Below are positions 13,039 through 22,001 of a stretch of DNA of 27,925 nucleotides, one piece after another. The number at the start of each line of letters is the position of its first letter. Position 1 is the first letter of the stretch. Source of the DNA: a virus; IMG/VR virus record IMGVR_UViG_3300025630_000044, positions 1 to 27,925 of that record; one strand, 5' to 3'. Both the position numbers and the translations under genes were made by a program. Below the pieces are notes generated by a model that had not been told where the DNA came from, did not search any database, and saw nothing but the letters and a program-made list of their open reading frames with translations.

Positions 13039-15054
13039 TCATTGCCGGACACCTTCTTGCGGCCCCAAAGCCTCAATAAAGTCATATACCTCCTCAGCAA
13101 TGTATTGTTCTTCTGCGGCGATAGCTAAGAGTTGACCAATCTTCCCACCAATTTCGCTGGTCGAATTAACTGGTGACGCAAGCCATTTAACAAAGCGCGG
13201 CGAAGTCATTAGCTTTGCTATTTGATTGGGGAACAATAACCGCCCCGCCACATTTCCCGCCATCCGAGCAGCGCCAGCGGCTATTCCTCCCGGCTGACCA
13301 GTTAGACCAGCAACGCCAATGTTTGAAACGTCAATGCCAAGCGCGGAAAGCGTATCAAGGGCAAATGTTGCACGCGCCGTATTAGAAAAGTTTTTAAGTC
13401 TTGCGCTTTCAGACATATCTTTCATCAGGCCGAATAACTCGTCTAATCCGGTTCGCAATTCAGACCCTTTTGCGCCAAAAAATGCGTCTTTAGCTTCGTT
13501 TGAGATATTGCCGTAATTTGTAACGAATGTGTTGATGGAAAACTCTGTGTCCAATTCATTGCCAATTCGTTTATATCCAAGTTTTTGCAAAACTGTTGCA
13601 GAAACATCGGACCATTCTTCCGGCGTAAATTCATTTTTTAGCCGCGTCAGAACTGTACCGCCGTCAGTGCGCTCATTCATCAAAAAGCGATAAACTTTTT
13701 CCGGCGCGTCATACTTGGCAATTTTATCAAAAAGGTCTTGGTTTGTTGCCTTCCATTGCGCTTGAAACTTCATTGTCTCGTCCCACTTCTTACGAAGTGC
13801 TGCGCCGCCTATGCGATCAACCCCATCCTTTAGATCGGAAGTCATTGCTCTATAAAGGTCGCTATATAATGGGCGCTGCAATGCATCAGTTTCAAACGCC
13901 TCGGAAACCACTCGAAAATCAGTGCGAAATTCACGAAACATTCGATATGGAATAACGCCGTTATTGGCTTGAGCGTCAGCAATAATTCCATCAATTTGCG
14001 CCAATGCCCCTTTATATTTAGGGCCAAAAACATTTGGGCTGTCAGATATTTTGGCGACCCATTCGCGGCGTAATTGTTTGAGGTTATCAATTCCAAACAT
14101 CGTATCGGGACCAATAACCTGATCTAACTCGCCTTCTAACTTGGCAACTTGAGCGTGATAACGCTTTTGCGCCGCACCAACAGCGGCTTGGACTTTAATG
14201 CCAGTTTCCTGTTGAGACCGCGCTTTTCCAACTTTTGACGCCATTTTGGTAACAGCCGCCTCAGTTTCCTTGACCACTTTTTCAATTTGGTTCTTCATTC
14301 GCGTGGTGGCAGTCGGCGCAGCATCCAGTGCGCTTTCAATGGACCCGGCCCCGCGCCCTCGCGTCACAGCGCCAGCGGTCGGCGTTATGTCATACCCCGT
14401 CAGTGCTTGGAAAATCTTTTGAGACTTTTGATCTGCGCCAAGAACGCCTTTAATTGCCTTTGACGCATACGGCAACGCATATCGACCGATCAACTCGCCG
14501 CCACCAGCCATTGCCGAAGCTGTGGCTGTGTCAACCGCCATTTCTCCAAGGGATCGCGTATCATCAACGCCTAAGACGGTGCTGGCAAAAAAATTAACAC
14601 CGACATCCGCGATTGCTGTCCCGGCAACAGCACCACCAACGCCGCCAACAACAGCCCCGACCGTCCCGCCGACCGCTTGAGCGCCTTCGCGCACAATGTC
14701 GTAAGTGTCCTTGAGTGTAAAACCACTGCCGAACAGCCCGCCTTTTGTTTCATCAAATAACACAAGGCGTTTTCTTTTTGGGTCGGTATAAACAAAGTTT
14801 CCATCGCCATAAGGAACGGCATCAGGAAAATGTTTTCTCAATTCAGAAAGCCGATCTTCCTCTTTTTGCGCTAAATTAACTTTTAAACGAACATCACTTG
14901 GCGCACCTGTGCGCTTATCAATAGACGCATCAAATTGAGGCGTCTGGCGATAGTTATTGAGCGCCGCGTTAATTTCTTGGTCGCCCCAATCGTCAGGCAC
15001 GCTAAACGTCATGCCGCCATATTTCAATCTGCGAACCTGACCGGCTTGGGTCAT
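13039..15054 (-). CDS. internal virion / DNA ejection protein (671 aa)
   Basis: 671 residues, ATG in a TAATG junction. N-terminus has MTFSVPDDWGDQEINAALNN, then basic and acidic segments, then a glycine-zipper-like hydrophobic stretch (126-162; AVGGTVGAVVGGVGGAVAGT) that could insert into or cross a membrane. The middle is long alpha-helical (about 250-470), and a second Gly/Ala-rich hydrophobic stretch lies at about 575-615. Large helical proteins with glycine zippers, placed between internal virion proteins and fibres, are the ejection proteins of T7-like and related podoviruses, which form the trans-envelope channel. I see no transglycosylase (SLT) motif, unlike T7 gp16. Role is by position and architecture. 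Confidence 0.65.
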   Translation of the reverse strand: MTQAGQVRRLKYGGMTFSVPDDWGDQEINAALNNYRQTPQFDASIDKRTGAPSDVRLKVNLAQKEEDRLSELRKHFPDAVPYGDGNFVYTDPKRKRLVLFDETKGGLFGSGFTLKDTYDIVREGAQAVGGTVGAVVGGVGGAVAGTAIADVGVNFFASTVLGVDDTRSLGEMAVDTATASAMAGGGELIGRYALPYASKAIKGVLGADQKSQKIFQALTGYDITPTAGAVTRGRGAGSIESALDAAPTATTRMKNQIEKVVKETEAAVTKMASKVGKARSQQETGIKVQAAVGAAQKRYHAQVAKLEGELDQVIGPDTMFGIDNLKQLRREWVAKISDSPNVFGPKYKGALAQIDGIIADAQANNGVIPYRMFREFRTDFRVVSEAFETDALQRPLYSDLYRAMTSDLKDGVDRIGGAALRKKWDETMKFQAQWKATNQDLFDKIAKYDAPEKVYRFLMNERTDGGTVLTRLKNEFTPEEWSDVSATVLQKLGYKRIGNELDTEFSINTFVTNYGNISNEAKDAFFGAKGSELRTGLDELFGLMKDMSESARLKNFSNTARATFALDTLSALGIDVSNIGVAGLTGQPGGIAAGAARMAGNVAGRLLFPNQIAKLMTSPRFVKWLASPVNSTSEIGGKIGQLLAIAAEEQYIAEEVYDFIEALGPQEGVRQ

Positions 15055-17252
15055 TAGATAACTCCACCCGTCAAAAACCTGTCTCTAATTTCAGCCGTAG
15101 ATATTTCTCGACCGCTAGGCAACGTGATTACATAATCGTTCATCAAGCTGTCACCGGACATAGAAAGCAATTTATAAGCCTCTTGCATTTCCGGGTCATC
15201 TGCGAACAATCCACTAGCCACCATTTGATCCCTGATTGCAGACATTTCAACAACTTGACCATCTGGAAGCTGTATAATGTCATCAGTACTGACAACTTGC
15301 TCAATCCCACCAACCAAATCCATAGCAGTTTTCATTTCTCCCGGCGTGGCGGTGGCGCTGTTTTGCTCAACTGGTGCTACAGCGGCAACGGGCTGCGGCG
15401 TTTCTTGTTGTGGTTGCTGCGGTTGCTGTTGAATTGTCGCGGGTTGAGCCGTGGGCGTCTTGTTTGGCAAGAATTGGTCAAGCGGGACAAATGTGACACC
15501 ATCTTGGCCTTCAATCATACGAGCGCGACCACGCAAATAACTCTCAGGTGGCGGTGGTGGTGGCGTATAACCTTGTTCCGGCAGAACGAGAGACATATTA
15601 GATTGGAAATTTGCGCGTTGCTTCTCCAATGTTTTCGGCAACTCGTTAATCAGCTTAACAAGCGTGTCGGCAGTCGGCGCGACATTATCAGGGTCGAGCG
15701 TTCCGTCCGATCCCATGTAAAGCTTGCTTTCAAACTCGGTTGTCTGACCGACAGCGCCAGTTTCAGCCTTGAGTTTTTGAAGCGTGTCCATCAACGCCGT
15801 TAACTGCAATTTAGGCAAAAGACCACGGAATGTCGCCGCCTTGCTTTCCGGGTCGGCAAACGCGGTAACATCGCCATAAACGCCACCGACCCGGAAAGCA
15901 AACTCACCATTTTGAGCTTTGATTTTCGCCTCATTGATAGCGTTTTGAATGTCTTGCGGGTTGTCCGTTAGCGGCTCTGTATCGGTCAGGGCAAATAGGG
16001 CTTTAACCGCTATGGTGTAGTTTTCATGGATTTGATTGGATACATTCTCAAGTCCTTCGCGTGCCGGAATGTAATTAACCCGCTGATCCATTCTGTTAAG
16101 GTAATCTGGATCATCTGCGAGTCGCGCCTTGACATATTCCGCGTCTTTACCAGCCATGACGTTTTGGCCACGCTTATGCTGCTCAAAAATAACGCGGTCG
16201 CGGTGGTCTTGATCTGTTTTTGGATTATAAACAGGATCAAGCCCCATAACTTTCCTTGCGTCTTTGTAAATTTGAGAATTAGGATCAAGTGAGTTAAGAT
16301 AAGCCAGATTTTGCTGAACGGCTGTCGGCTGCAAGCCGGAAGCCCATTTTCCTGTCGTGATATAGCTTTGCTGCGCTGGCGTGGCGCGAGTTATATCGGT
16401 AACGCCCAACTCCCGCATGCGTTCCTCACGCGCAAGACTCCGTTCTGCCGCAAGATCGGCTCTTGCCTTTTTATGAACAGCAAGATCGGTGACAAGTTTT
16501 TGATATTCCTGCCGCGGCAACGAGTCGATAACGCTTTGTTGCTTCAATTGCCTTTCAACGTGATCATATTCCTCCATCGCAATCATACGATTTAGACTGC
16601 CGACAATCATTGTTCCTTGTGCAGCTTCAATCTTAGAAATCATTGTAAGATTATCGTATGATTTAGCAAAATCGCCGTCCTCTCTTGCCAACTTAACAAC
16701 AGCGGCATTACCTTCCGCAAGCGTCATATCCCCACGCGCAACGGCGGCAGAAATGGTGCCGATTTCCGTATTCCATTCCTCATCCATAATGGCGCGGTTT
16801 GCAGAATTATGCTTTGCGATAAATCCGGCCTCAAGGCTGGTGATTTGTTCTTCGATGCGCTCTTGAAGCCTTGCCCGACTATCCTCGGAACCAGTATGCG
16901 CCTCAAGTGCTTTTGATCTTAAATCTGCGAGGCTTTTCTTGTACGCAAGAACAGCGTCCTTGCTGTCCATTCCGCGCACGTTTCCACTTGCGTCTGGCAC
17001 CCCTTCTGCCTCAATACGATCAAATTCATCTTGAGCAGCTTGCGCGAAAGAACGAAAATCTTTTCTTCGCGCAACGCCATCCTCTCTTGATTGAATACGC
17101 TTCCCCGCTGCCTGCAGCGCACTAGCAACTTCACTAACAGCGCCCGTGAGTTGAGCCATATTGTTTTCGCCAGCCAATGACATAGACGCATATTGCTGCC
17201 CTGTCGTGCCGGGGATGCTTTGCTGTCTTTGATAAACCGGAACTCGTGCCAT
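15054..17252 (-). CDS. internal virion protein (732 aa), T7 gp15-like by position
   Basis: 732 residues; ATG with AGGCAAAG upstream. Largely alpha-helical: N-terminal MARVPVYQRQQSIPGTTGQQ, then coiled segments (about 60-300). After residue 560 it changes to a disordered linker with six prolines in a row (564-569) and a Gln/Pro/Ala-rich stretch (about 599-630). The last 76 residues contain a duplicated motif: IIQLPDGQVVEMSAIRDQM (659-677) and VITLPSGREISTAEIRDRF (708-726). Helical gp15-type proteins assemble inside the capsid and are ejected with DNA. Its place between the gp14-like gene and the second ejection protein supports this. The repeated C-terminal motif could be a docking tag. Family similarity is weak, so the name rests on synteny. 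Confidence 0.62.
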   Translation of the reverse strand: MARVPVYQRQQSIPGTTGQQYASMSLAGENNMAQLTGAVSEVASALQAAGKRIQSREDGVARRKDFRSFAQAAQDEFDRIEAEGVPDASGNVRGMDSKDAVLAYKKSLADLRSKALEAHTGSEDSRARLQERIEEQITSLEAGFIAKHNSANRAIMDEEWNTEIGTISAAVARGDMTLAEGNAAVVKLAREDGDFAKSYDNLTMISKIEAAQGTMIVGSLNRMIAMEEYDHVERQLKQQSVIDSLPRQEYQKLVTDLAVHKKARADLAAERSLAREERMRELGVTDITRATPAQQSYITTGKWASGLQPTAVQQNLAYLNSLDPNSQIYKDARKVMGLDPVYNPKTDQDHRDRVIFEQHKRGQNVMAGKDAEYVKARLADDPDYLNRMDQRVNYIPAREGLENVSNQIHENYTIAVKALFALTDTEPLTDNPQDIQNAINEAKIKAQNGEFAFRVGGVYGDVTAFADPESKAATFRGLLPKLQLTALMDTLQKLKAETGAVGQTTEFESKLYMGSDGTLDPDNVAPTADTLVKLINELPKTLEKQRANFQSNMSLVLPEQGYTPPPPPPESYLRGRARMIEGQDGVTFVPLDQFLPNKTPTAQPATIQQQPQQPQQETPQPVAAVAPVEQNSATATPGEMKTAMDLVGGIEQVVSTDDIIQLPDGQVVEMSAIRDQMVASGLFADDPEMQEAYKLLSMSGDSLMNDYVITLPSGREISTAEIRDRFLTGGVI

Positions 17253-17261
17253 TGTCTTTGC

Positions 17262-17765
17262 CTATTTTAAAAGTGAGAGGCCTTTTGCCCCTGTTAAAAG
17301 AGTTGAACCAGCGCTGAAATAGCTTTGTTTTTGCGCCGCCCTGCCTTCTGCGCGTCGAAGTGTTGCGGCTTGTTGTGCGGCGTCTGCGCTCATTTTGCCG
17401 CCATACCGGATCGCCAGCGCGTCCAATTCGGCTTCCTCGGCGCTAAAACCAAGAACGTCACCAGCGTCTAACAACTCACCGCCGCCAGCGGCGATATTAG
17501 CACGCTGCGTGCCGCCCATACGCGCAATCATGGTGCGCTGGCGTTCTTCGTCATATTCCGCCTTTTGCCGAGCGGCGATGGCTTGGTTTTCGGCAACTTG
17601 CGCGTTGTATTGGGCGATTTTGTTTTGGTTTTTTCCTTGCTGAATAGAACCAAGCGCAGAAAATCCCGTCATTGCGCCCATAGCAACAGAGCTAACTGCC
17701 GCCGCTGTAGCTGCCGACGCCTCGCTAACGCCTAACGCAATCATCGCTTCTGGGCCTACACACAT
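17262..17765 (-). CDS. T7 gp14-like internal virion (core) protein
   Basis: 167 residues. An Ala/Ser-rich hydrophobic helix near the N-terminus (about 14-41; ASAATAAAVSSVAMGAMTGF) is followed by a coiled coil (about 45-85) and the segment TQRANIAAGGGELLDAGDVL, then helices with IRYGGKMSADAA. The phrase RAxxAAxGxxLxxGDVL...A..DALAIRY is typical of phage gp14-family virion core proteins, which insert in the outer membrane as the first part of the ejection channel. The ATG lies one base after the tail tubular B stop, with AAGGTG upstream. Confidence 0.72.
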   Translation of the reverse strand: MCVGPEAMIALGVSEASAATAAAVSSVAMGAMTGFSALGSIQQGKNQNKIAQYNAQVAENQAIAARQKAEYDEERQRTMIARMGGTQRANIAAGGGELLDAGDVLGFSAEEAELDALAIRYGGKMSADAAQQAATLRRAEGRAAQKQSYFSAGSTLLTGAKGLSLLK

Positions 17766-17766
17766 A

Positions 17767-19818
17767 TCACACCTTCGTCGTATTCAATTCGGGCATAATC
17801 GCCACCACGCTCATAGGCAATGGTTGATCTTGCACGATGGTTATGTATCCGTCTTTATCCCACGTTCTCGGAAACTCGACTTCCTTATCGCCAGAGAATA
17901 ACGCAGGAGGGGCGTCTTGGCTATCCGCAGATGAACGAAACGGAATTAAATCAAGCGTATCGCTATTCGGCCCCTGTTTGGCTCCGAGCGTTTTATAGAA
18001 ACGATAGGTGATCCGCGAAATGCGCTTTTTCTTGCCCTGTGCGGTGCCGTCAGCAGCCCCGGCTTCTATCCGAAGGGTTTGGAGCGTCGAAGTGTACGGA
18101 AGGCCCACATGGGCGACTGTGGCCGTCCTAGAGAGGGTAATAGAACCGCTTGACACCGTTACGTCAGGATGCGTTGCCCCATCGGCCAAAACCGACACAG
18201 TTTCGCCCTCAAGGTGATCCAATCCGGTAAGCGTTTGAACGCCGCCGCCGCTGTATGTGAGCATACTGTCAAGGAACGTGGCTTGCGTTGTCGTTGTCGC
18301 GCCTTCCGGCAACCCTGCGGTCATAAATTCAACGTGTTGCACCGTCGCGCCGTTTATTATGCGTTCAACAATTAGCCACAAATCATCGCGTGTGCCGTCC
18401 TCGGATGGGATAACAGCCACGCTTTTTACTTTGGCGTTAGTACCGCCAATGGTGTGCTTATGCCAGCCCACAACGTCCTGGGCGCGTTCGTATGTCATGC
18501 CTAAAAGCGTGCCGTCAGAACGAACCATCCAAACGATGCTGTCCGGCTCTTGCTGGTAGGCCATATCAATAACGCCGCCCTCGGTAATATGTTCTGCAAG
18601 AATAGACAAGTCAGGCGCGGTGTATGCGTCAGTCTCAAATTGATAAACGTATTCGCGCACTTTGCGTGAAGCCCGTTGCAGGAACAAAACCGAGTTACCA
18701 ACTTGCGGCGGCGTCACTTGAGCCGATCCGAATGTGGTCTGCCGCACAACCCGCGTATTCGTCGGGCTGATCGGGTTGTTTGTGTCGCCCTGAGAAACGA
18801 TAAATTCACCACCAGCAGTGCCGACCGAAAGCACGCGCCCCGCACGCATCCACCGAATGACGTTCACTTGGTCCGTGGCGATGGTATAGACGAAGCCGTT
18901 GTCATCAACCACGGTGCCGTCGCGCTCCGTTGGCGCATAGTTTTCATAATCAGCCGACACACTAAAGAACATTGATTGAGGACGGTCTTTAGTAGCGCCC
19001 CAAACCAGCCTTTGCTCGAAAAAGGTAACGACCGCCGGATAGCCGGTTGTGTCGCTAAACGCGCCCAATCGCCAGTTCTCGGTTGCCGTTCCAGCCGACG
19101 CATTTTCTCCGCGAATTGTGGCCGTCACCTGTGTTGCGCTGGTATATGCAGTGATTTCAAGCCATGTCCAATCGCTTGCCGGATCACGCCAGCGAATAGA
19201 GCGGCCCACATCGGTTGATGCAAATGTATTAGCTGACGCCGTGACCGTCACGCTGCCGGTCGTGCCGGAAAGCGCAAGCGTCGTCGTGCTTGTGTTCGTC
19301 GCATTATACGGCCCGTCGAGAAAATCAATTTCCGTCAGCGTCCAATTCGTATCACCAGTGCGGGATAGCTTGCGCGGCGCGTAATCCTCATGCGCGATAT
19401 AAAGAACGTCAGCCGACTGTGTAATTACCAATTCAAAAACATCAGACGCCGCGTATGGCGTCGAAATCTCATAAGCGCCCGTTTTGTTAAACTCAATAGA
19501 AAACACGCCATCGAACGGGCCAGACGTAATTTGTCCATAATTCTTGTAAAAGCGAATGTATTGATCGCCAAATTCCAGAATATAGGCTTGCGTGACGCTA
19601 AACTCAAAAGGCAAAAGCCGCGTAGCGTCAGCGCTTGTCTTTACGGTGGCGGCGTAATACGTCCCGCCACGCCGCGCCGCTGGTCCGTGCTTTTGAACCA
19701 GCATATTCGTCATGGTTTGTACGCCATTGGCATATTTTGAAATATCAACGCGCCCGTACAGCTTCGGAGACAACTCCCCAGCCGTAAAGTTGGTGTTCAT
19801 TGGCGCGGAGCGAGGCAT
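17767..19818 (-). CDS. tail tubular protein B-like nozzle protein
   Basis: 683 residues; the ATG overlaps the previous stop (TAATG). A second ATG at 19800 starts MNTNFTAGELSPKLYGRVDI, which is the conserved N-terminus of the family, so the true start could be either. NFTAGELSPKLYGRVD...Y.NGVQTMTNMLVQKHGPAARRGGTYY is the hallmark of phage tail nozzle proteins (T7 gp12 type), followed by long beta-rich domains (for example LPFEFSVTQAYILEFGDQYI). It forms the hexameric distal tube that holds the fibres and closes the DNA channel. It follows the tail tubular A homologue, as in T7-like phages. Confidence 0.85.
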   Translation of the reverse strand: MPRSAPMNTNFTAGELSPKLYGRVDISKYANGVQTMTNMLVQKHGPAARRGGTYYAATVKTSADATRLLPFEFSVTQAYILEFGDQYIRFYKNYGQITSGPFDGVFSIEFNKTGAYEISTPYAASDVFELVITQSADVLYIAHEDYAPRKLSRTGDTNWTLTEIDFLDGPYNATNTSTTTLALSGTTGSVTVTASANTFASTDVGRSIRWRDPASDWTWLEITAYTSATQVTATIRGENASAGTATENWRLGAFSDTTGYPAVVTFFEQRLVWGATKDRPQSMFFSVSADYENYAPTERDGTVVDDNGFVYTIATDQVNVIRWMRAGRVLSVGTAGGEFIVSQGDTNNPISPTNTRVVRQTTFGSAQVTPPQVGNSVLFLQRASRKVREYVYQFETDAYTAPDLSILAEHITEGGVIDMAYQQEPDSIVWMVRSDGTLLGMTYERAQDVVGWHKHTIGGTNAKVKSVAVIPSEDGTRDDLWLIVERIINGATVQHVEFMTAGLPEGATTTTQATFLDSMLTYSGGGVQTLTGLDHLEGETVSVLADGATHPDVTVSSGSITLSRTATVAHVGLPYTSTLQTLRIEAGAADGTAQGKKKRISRITYRFYKTLGAKQGPNSDTLDLIPFRSSADSQDAPPALFSGDKEVEFPRTWDKDGYITIVQDQPLPMSVVAIMPELNTTKV

Positions 19819-20420
19819 TAGCTTGTCCCGTTTACATCAACCGTCAAAGATGCTGCGTAATTCAACCGACTATCAAGCCAAGTATCAGCTACAATCTGCG
19901 GCTCTCCGCTTTCTTGCCCGTCAATCGACCGCGCATCCGTAATTTTCATGCGGTAAACTTCCATCATGTTTTGATAGAGGCTGTTACTATCAGCCAGCGG
20001 GATCGCTAACTCAGCCGCTAATCGTGCGGAAAGCGCCTCAACAAACATCGGATCGTATTGCGTCGGGTCTGTGACCTCGGCCAGATAAATAATTTTTGCC
20101 GTGCCTTCGTCGGTCAGAAGGTTACGCCCTTCAATCACATAAACCATGTCTTTTTCTTCCATTTGGATCACTCGCAGACAATCCGTAGGAAGCGCAAAAG
20201 AGTTTCCATAGCCAAAGGCCGGGGCGGTATCGTTAAGAGCAAGCTGCACGCGCCGAAGCGCAAAATTCCAAATGTGATCCCGCAAAACAGCGTTACGCAC
20301 TTGGCTGAAAATCAAATTGACGGCACGCGCCGCCTCACTGTTTTCTGTAAAATTGATAATAGAAGAAGCGCCGATGCGAATTAGCGCATTGTTGGCAATC
20401 TGCACATTAGATGTGGACAC
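19818..20420 (-). CDS. tail tubular protein A-like adaptor (gatekeeper)
   Basis: 200 residues from a GTG at 20420 with GAGGTGAGAA immediately upstream. Matches the gp11 / tail tubular A family: VQIANNALIRIGASSIINFT at the N-terminus, NLIFSQVRNAVLRDHIWNFA, FALPTDCLRVIQMEE, and YDPMFVEALSARLAAELAIP followed by LYQNMMEVYRMKITDARSID. Twelve copies form a ring between portal and nozzle. Size is normal for the family. The GTG start and the hairpin just upstream (20442-20465) may tune its level against the abundant capsid and decoration proteins. Confidence 0.87.
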   Translation of the reverse strand: MSTSNVQIANNALIRIGASSIINFTENSEAARAVNLIFSQVRNAVLRDHIWNFALRRVQLALNDTAPAFGYGNSFALPTDCLRVIQMEEKDMVYVIEGRNLLTDEGTAKIIYLAEVTDPTQYDPMFVEALSARLAAELAIPLADSNSLYQNMMEVYRMKITDARSIDGQESGEPQIVADTWLDSRLNYAASLTVDVNGTS

Positions 20421-20441
20421 TTCTCACCTCGTAGATGGTTG

Positions 20442-20465
20442 GGGGAGGAGCCAAAACCCCTCCCC
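20442..20465. other. G/C-rich hairpin between decoration and tail-tube genes
   Basis: GGGGAGG (20442-20448) pairs perfectly with CCTCCCC (20459-20465) around a 10-base loop. On the transcribed minus strand it follows the decoration-gene stop and precedes the GTG of the tail tubular A gene, without a T-run. It may protect the upstream mRNA end or attenuate read-through rather than fully terminate. Confidence 0.5.
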
Positions 20466-20472
20466 GTTTCCA

Positions 20473-20982
20473 TTAGTCAACGACGTATTCAACGATGAAC
20501 GAAACATCGCCAGCCGCGCCGGTAGCCGCAGCCGTCGAGACGGTCATCGCCAAGTAATACGTTGCGGCTTCCGGTTGGGCGCTGTCGCCAGCATCTTCCC
20601 AAACCTTCTGTCCGCAAGTATTGATGTTTGCCGCTTCAAAACGGTACTCGGTGAAGGCCGTAGCGGCCTGACCAAGCGTAATGTCCGTCGCATAAAAGTC
20701 GGCATCCTTCGCGGTGCCGCTGGTGTCGTACAGCCCAACGTCCCAAAGCAGGGCCGGGGAGCCGTTTGAGTCCAGATCGTCCGACGCCAGCTTGATCGAA
20801 GTGATCGAAGCGTTGGTCGGGATCGGGGCCAGCATAATAATGTCACCAGTGCCGGAACCGTCAGCCGCAACCGCAACAGTACCCTGTGCGACACGGACGC
20901 GACCGCCCAACTCTTGCGTGGCATTAGCAACCGAAGGAGTGGCTTCCAGATTGGCAACCAGATCAGAGTTTTGAGTAGCCAT
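20473..20982 (-). CDS. probable capsid-associated structural (decoration) protein
   Basis: 169 residues; ATG with GGAGAA upstream, 12 bases after the capsid gene stop. Beta-rich throughout: RVRVAQGTVAVAADGSGTGD, IIMLAPIPTNASITSIKLAS, ALLWDVGLYDTSGTAKDADF, and a C-terminal YYLAMTVSTAAATGAAGDVS. Proteins of this look (GxGDxxxLxxIPxxAxIxxxxL...DVGLY) are frequent directly beside phage capsid genes and are found in virions. Placement and fold suggest a decoration or head-completion protein. I cannot name a specific family. Confidence 0.6.
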   Translation of the reverse strand: MATQNSDLVANLEATPSVANATQELGGRVRVAQGTVAVAADGSGTGDIIMLAPIPTNASITSIKLASDDLDSNGSPALLWDVGLYDTSGTAKDADFYATDITLGQAATAFTEYRFEAANINTCGQKVWEDAGDSAQPEAATYYLAMTVSTAAATGAAGDVSFIVEYVVD

Positions 20983-20994
20983 GATCTATTCTCC

Positions 20995-21873
20995 TCAGCT
21001 TTCGGTGCAAGGCGCTTCAAGAACGCGCTTTTCTTCCATACGAGTGCCGCCAATGGCCATCGAAAGGAATACTTGGGTCGCATAGTTCTTGTCAGCACGC
21101 TCACTGATTTTGGTCACAACGTCTTGACCGAGGCCAAGCAGCAGACCGTCCATTTGGAAGGCAAAGCAGCGGCGGTCGCCGTTGCCATCCACCGGCACCA
21201 ACTTGGAACCGTCGATGCGGTTGCCGTTGACGCTGATGAATTTGAAGCCCATGAACGTATCGACTTCGCCACGAGCCAGTGCCTTGACCGTATTGAAATC
21301 CGAACTTTTGATTTCAGTGGTGTTCAGCAGAGATTTGATCTGGCTGGCGGTGCAAACGATGCAACGGCCTTCGTCCGGCACATCGTCGCCGTCAAAGGTT
21401 TCTTTGATCGAAAGCAGAGTCGTCAGGTTCATGTTAGACGCTTGCGCCGAAAGGGCGGTTTGCGCTGCCGTTGCCGTGGAGCCGGAAACGCCCGTGTAGG
21501 CGGTGCCGAGCGCCGCGTCGATCAGGACTTCGTCCATCGCACGACCCATCGCTTTCGCGGCGGCTTGTGCGTACTGCGAAGTCGGATCAATCAGCATCCG
21601 AACCTTGTCTTCATTGTCGATTAGATCAGCCCAATCGAAATCTTCCAGGGAAACCCGACGACGAGCGTGCGGGGTGTCGATCTGCGGAGTATCCGCATGA
21701 CGCGACGGACGACGACGAGCGGCGGTAGCGCCGATCTGCTCAAAAAACGCATTTTTGCCGACAACAGCTTCTTCGCGAACTTCACCCCGCAACTTGGAAC
21801 CATCCTGCTGGACAAGGTGCTGAACATTCGCTGAATACTGCTCGACAAAGGCGGTAGTAACTTGAACGGACAT
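20995..21873 (-). CDS. major capsid protein
   Basis: 292 residues from the ATG at 21873, which follows AAGGAGAATGGATC; the frame is open to 21939 but without a site. Resembles phage capsid proteins of the HK97-fold group seen in T7-like and BPP-1-like podoviruses: VTTAFVEQYSANVQHLVQQD at the N-terminus, RRRVSLEDFDWADLIDNEDK, AAKAMGRAMDEVLIDAALGT, CIVCTASQIKSLLNTTEIKS, FMGFKFISVNG and a C-terminal MAIGGTRMEEKRV. The gene is isolated from the scaffold by a terminator and has its own extended -10 promoter and a leader of about 120 bases, consistent with a need for very high expression. Confidence 0.87.
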   Translation of the reverse strand: MSVQVTTAFVEQYSANVQHLVQQDGSKLRGEVREEAVVGKNAFFEQIGATAARRRPSRHADTPQIDTPHARRRVSLEDFDWADLIDNEDKVRMLIDPTSQYAQAAAKAMGRAMDEVLIDAALGTAYTGVSGSTATAAQTALSAQASNMNLTTLLSIKETFDGDDVPDEGRCIVCTASQIKSLLNTTEIKSSDFNTVKALARGEVDTFMGFKFISVNGNRIDGSKLVPVDGNGDRRCFAFQMDGLLLGLGQDVVTKISERADKNYATQVFLSMAIGGTRMEEKRVLEAPCTES

Positions 21874-21913
21874 GATCCATTCTCCTTTGTTGAATGTTAC
21901 AGTTTGGTTTTGC

Positions 21914-22000
21914 GGGGTGTCGCCAATATGACGGCCCAAAAGCGCCTAAACTCTTGAGCGGGTCCAATGCGGAGTGTCCACAAAGATTGAAAGGCGTGTC
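21914..22000 (-). repeat. three GACACNCC repeats in the capsid leader
   Basis: On the minus strand the 8-mer GACAC-N-CC occurs three times between the promoter and the capsid ribosome site: 22000-21993 (GACACGCC), 21978-21971 (GACACTCC) and 21921-21914 (GACACCCC). All have the same orientation, with spacings of 22 and 57 bases. No ORF covers this leader. They could be protein- or RNA-binding sites in the 5' untranslated region; chance is possible because the unit is short. Confidence 0.35.
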
Positions 22001-22001
22001 T

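Noticed and set aside
15183-15803. 206-codon plus-strand frame opposite the 732-aa virion gene
   Set aside because: Composition is that of an antisense shadow and it has no ribosome site or neighbours on that strand.
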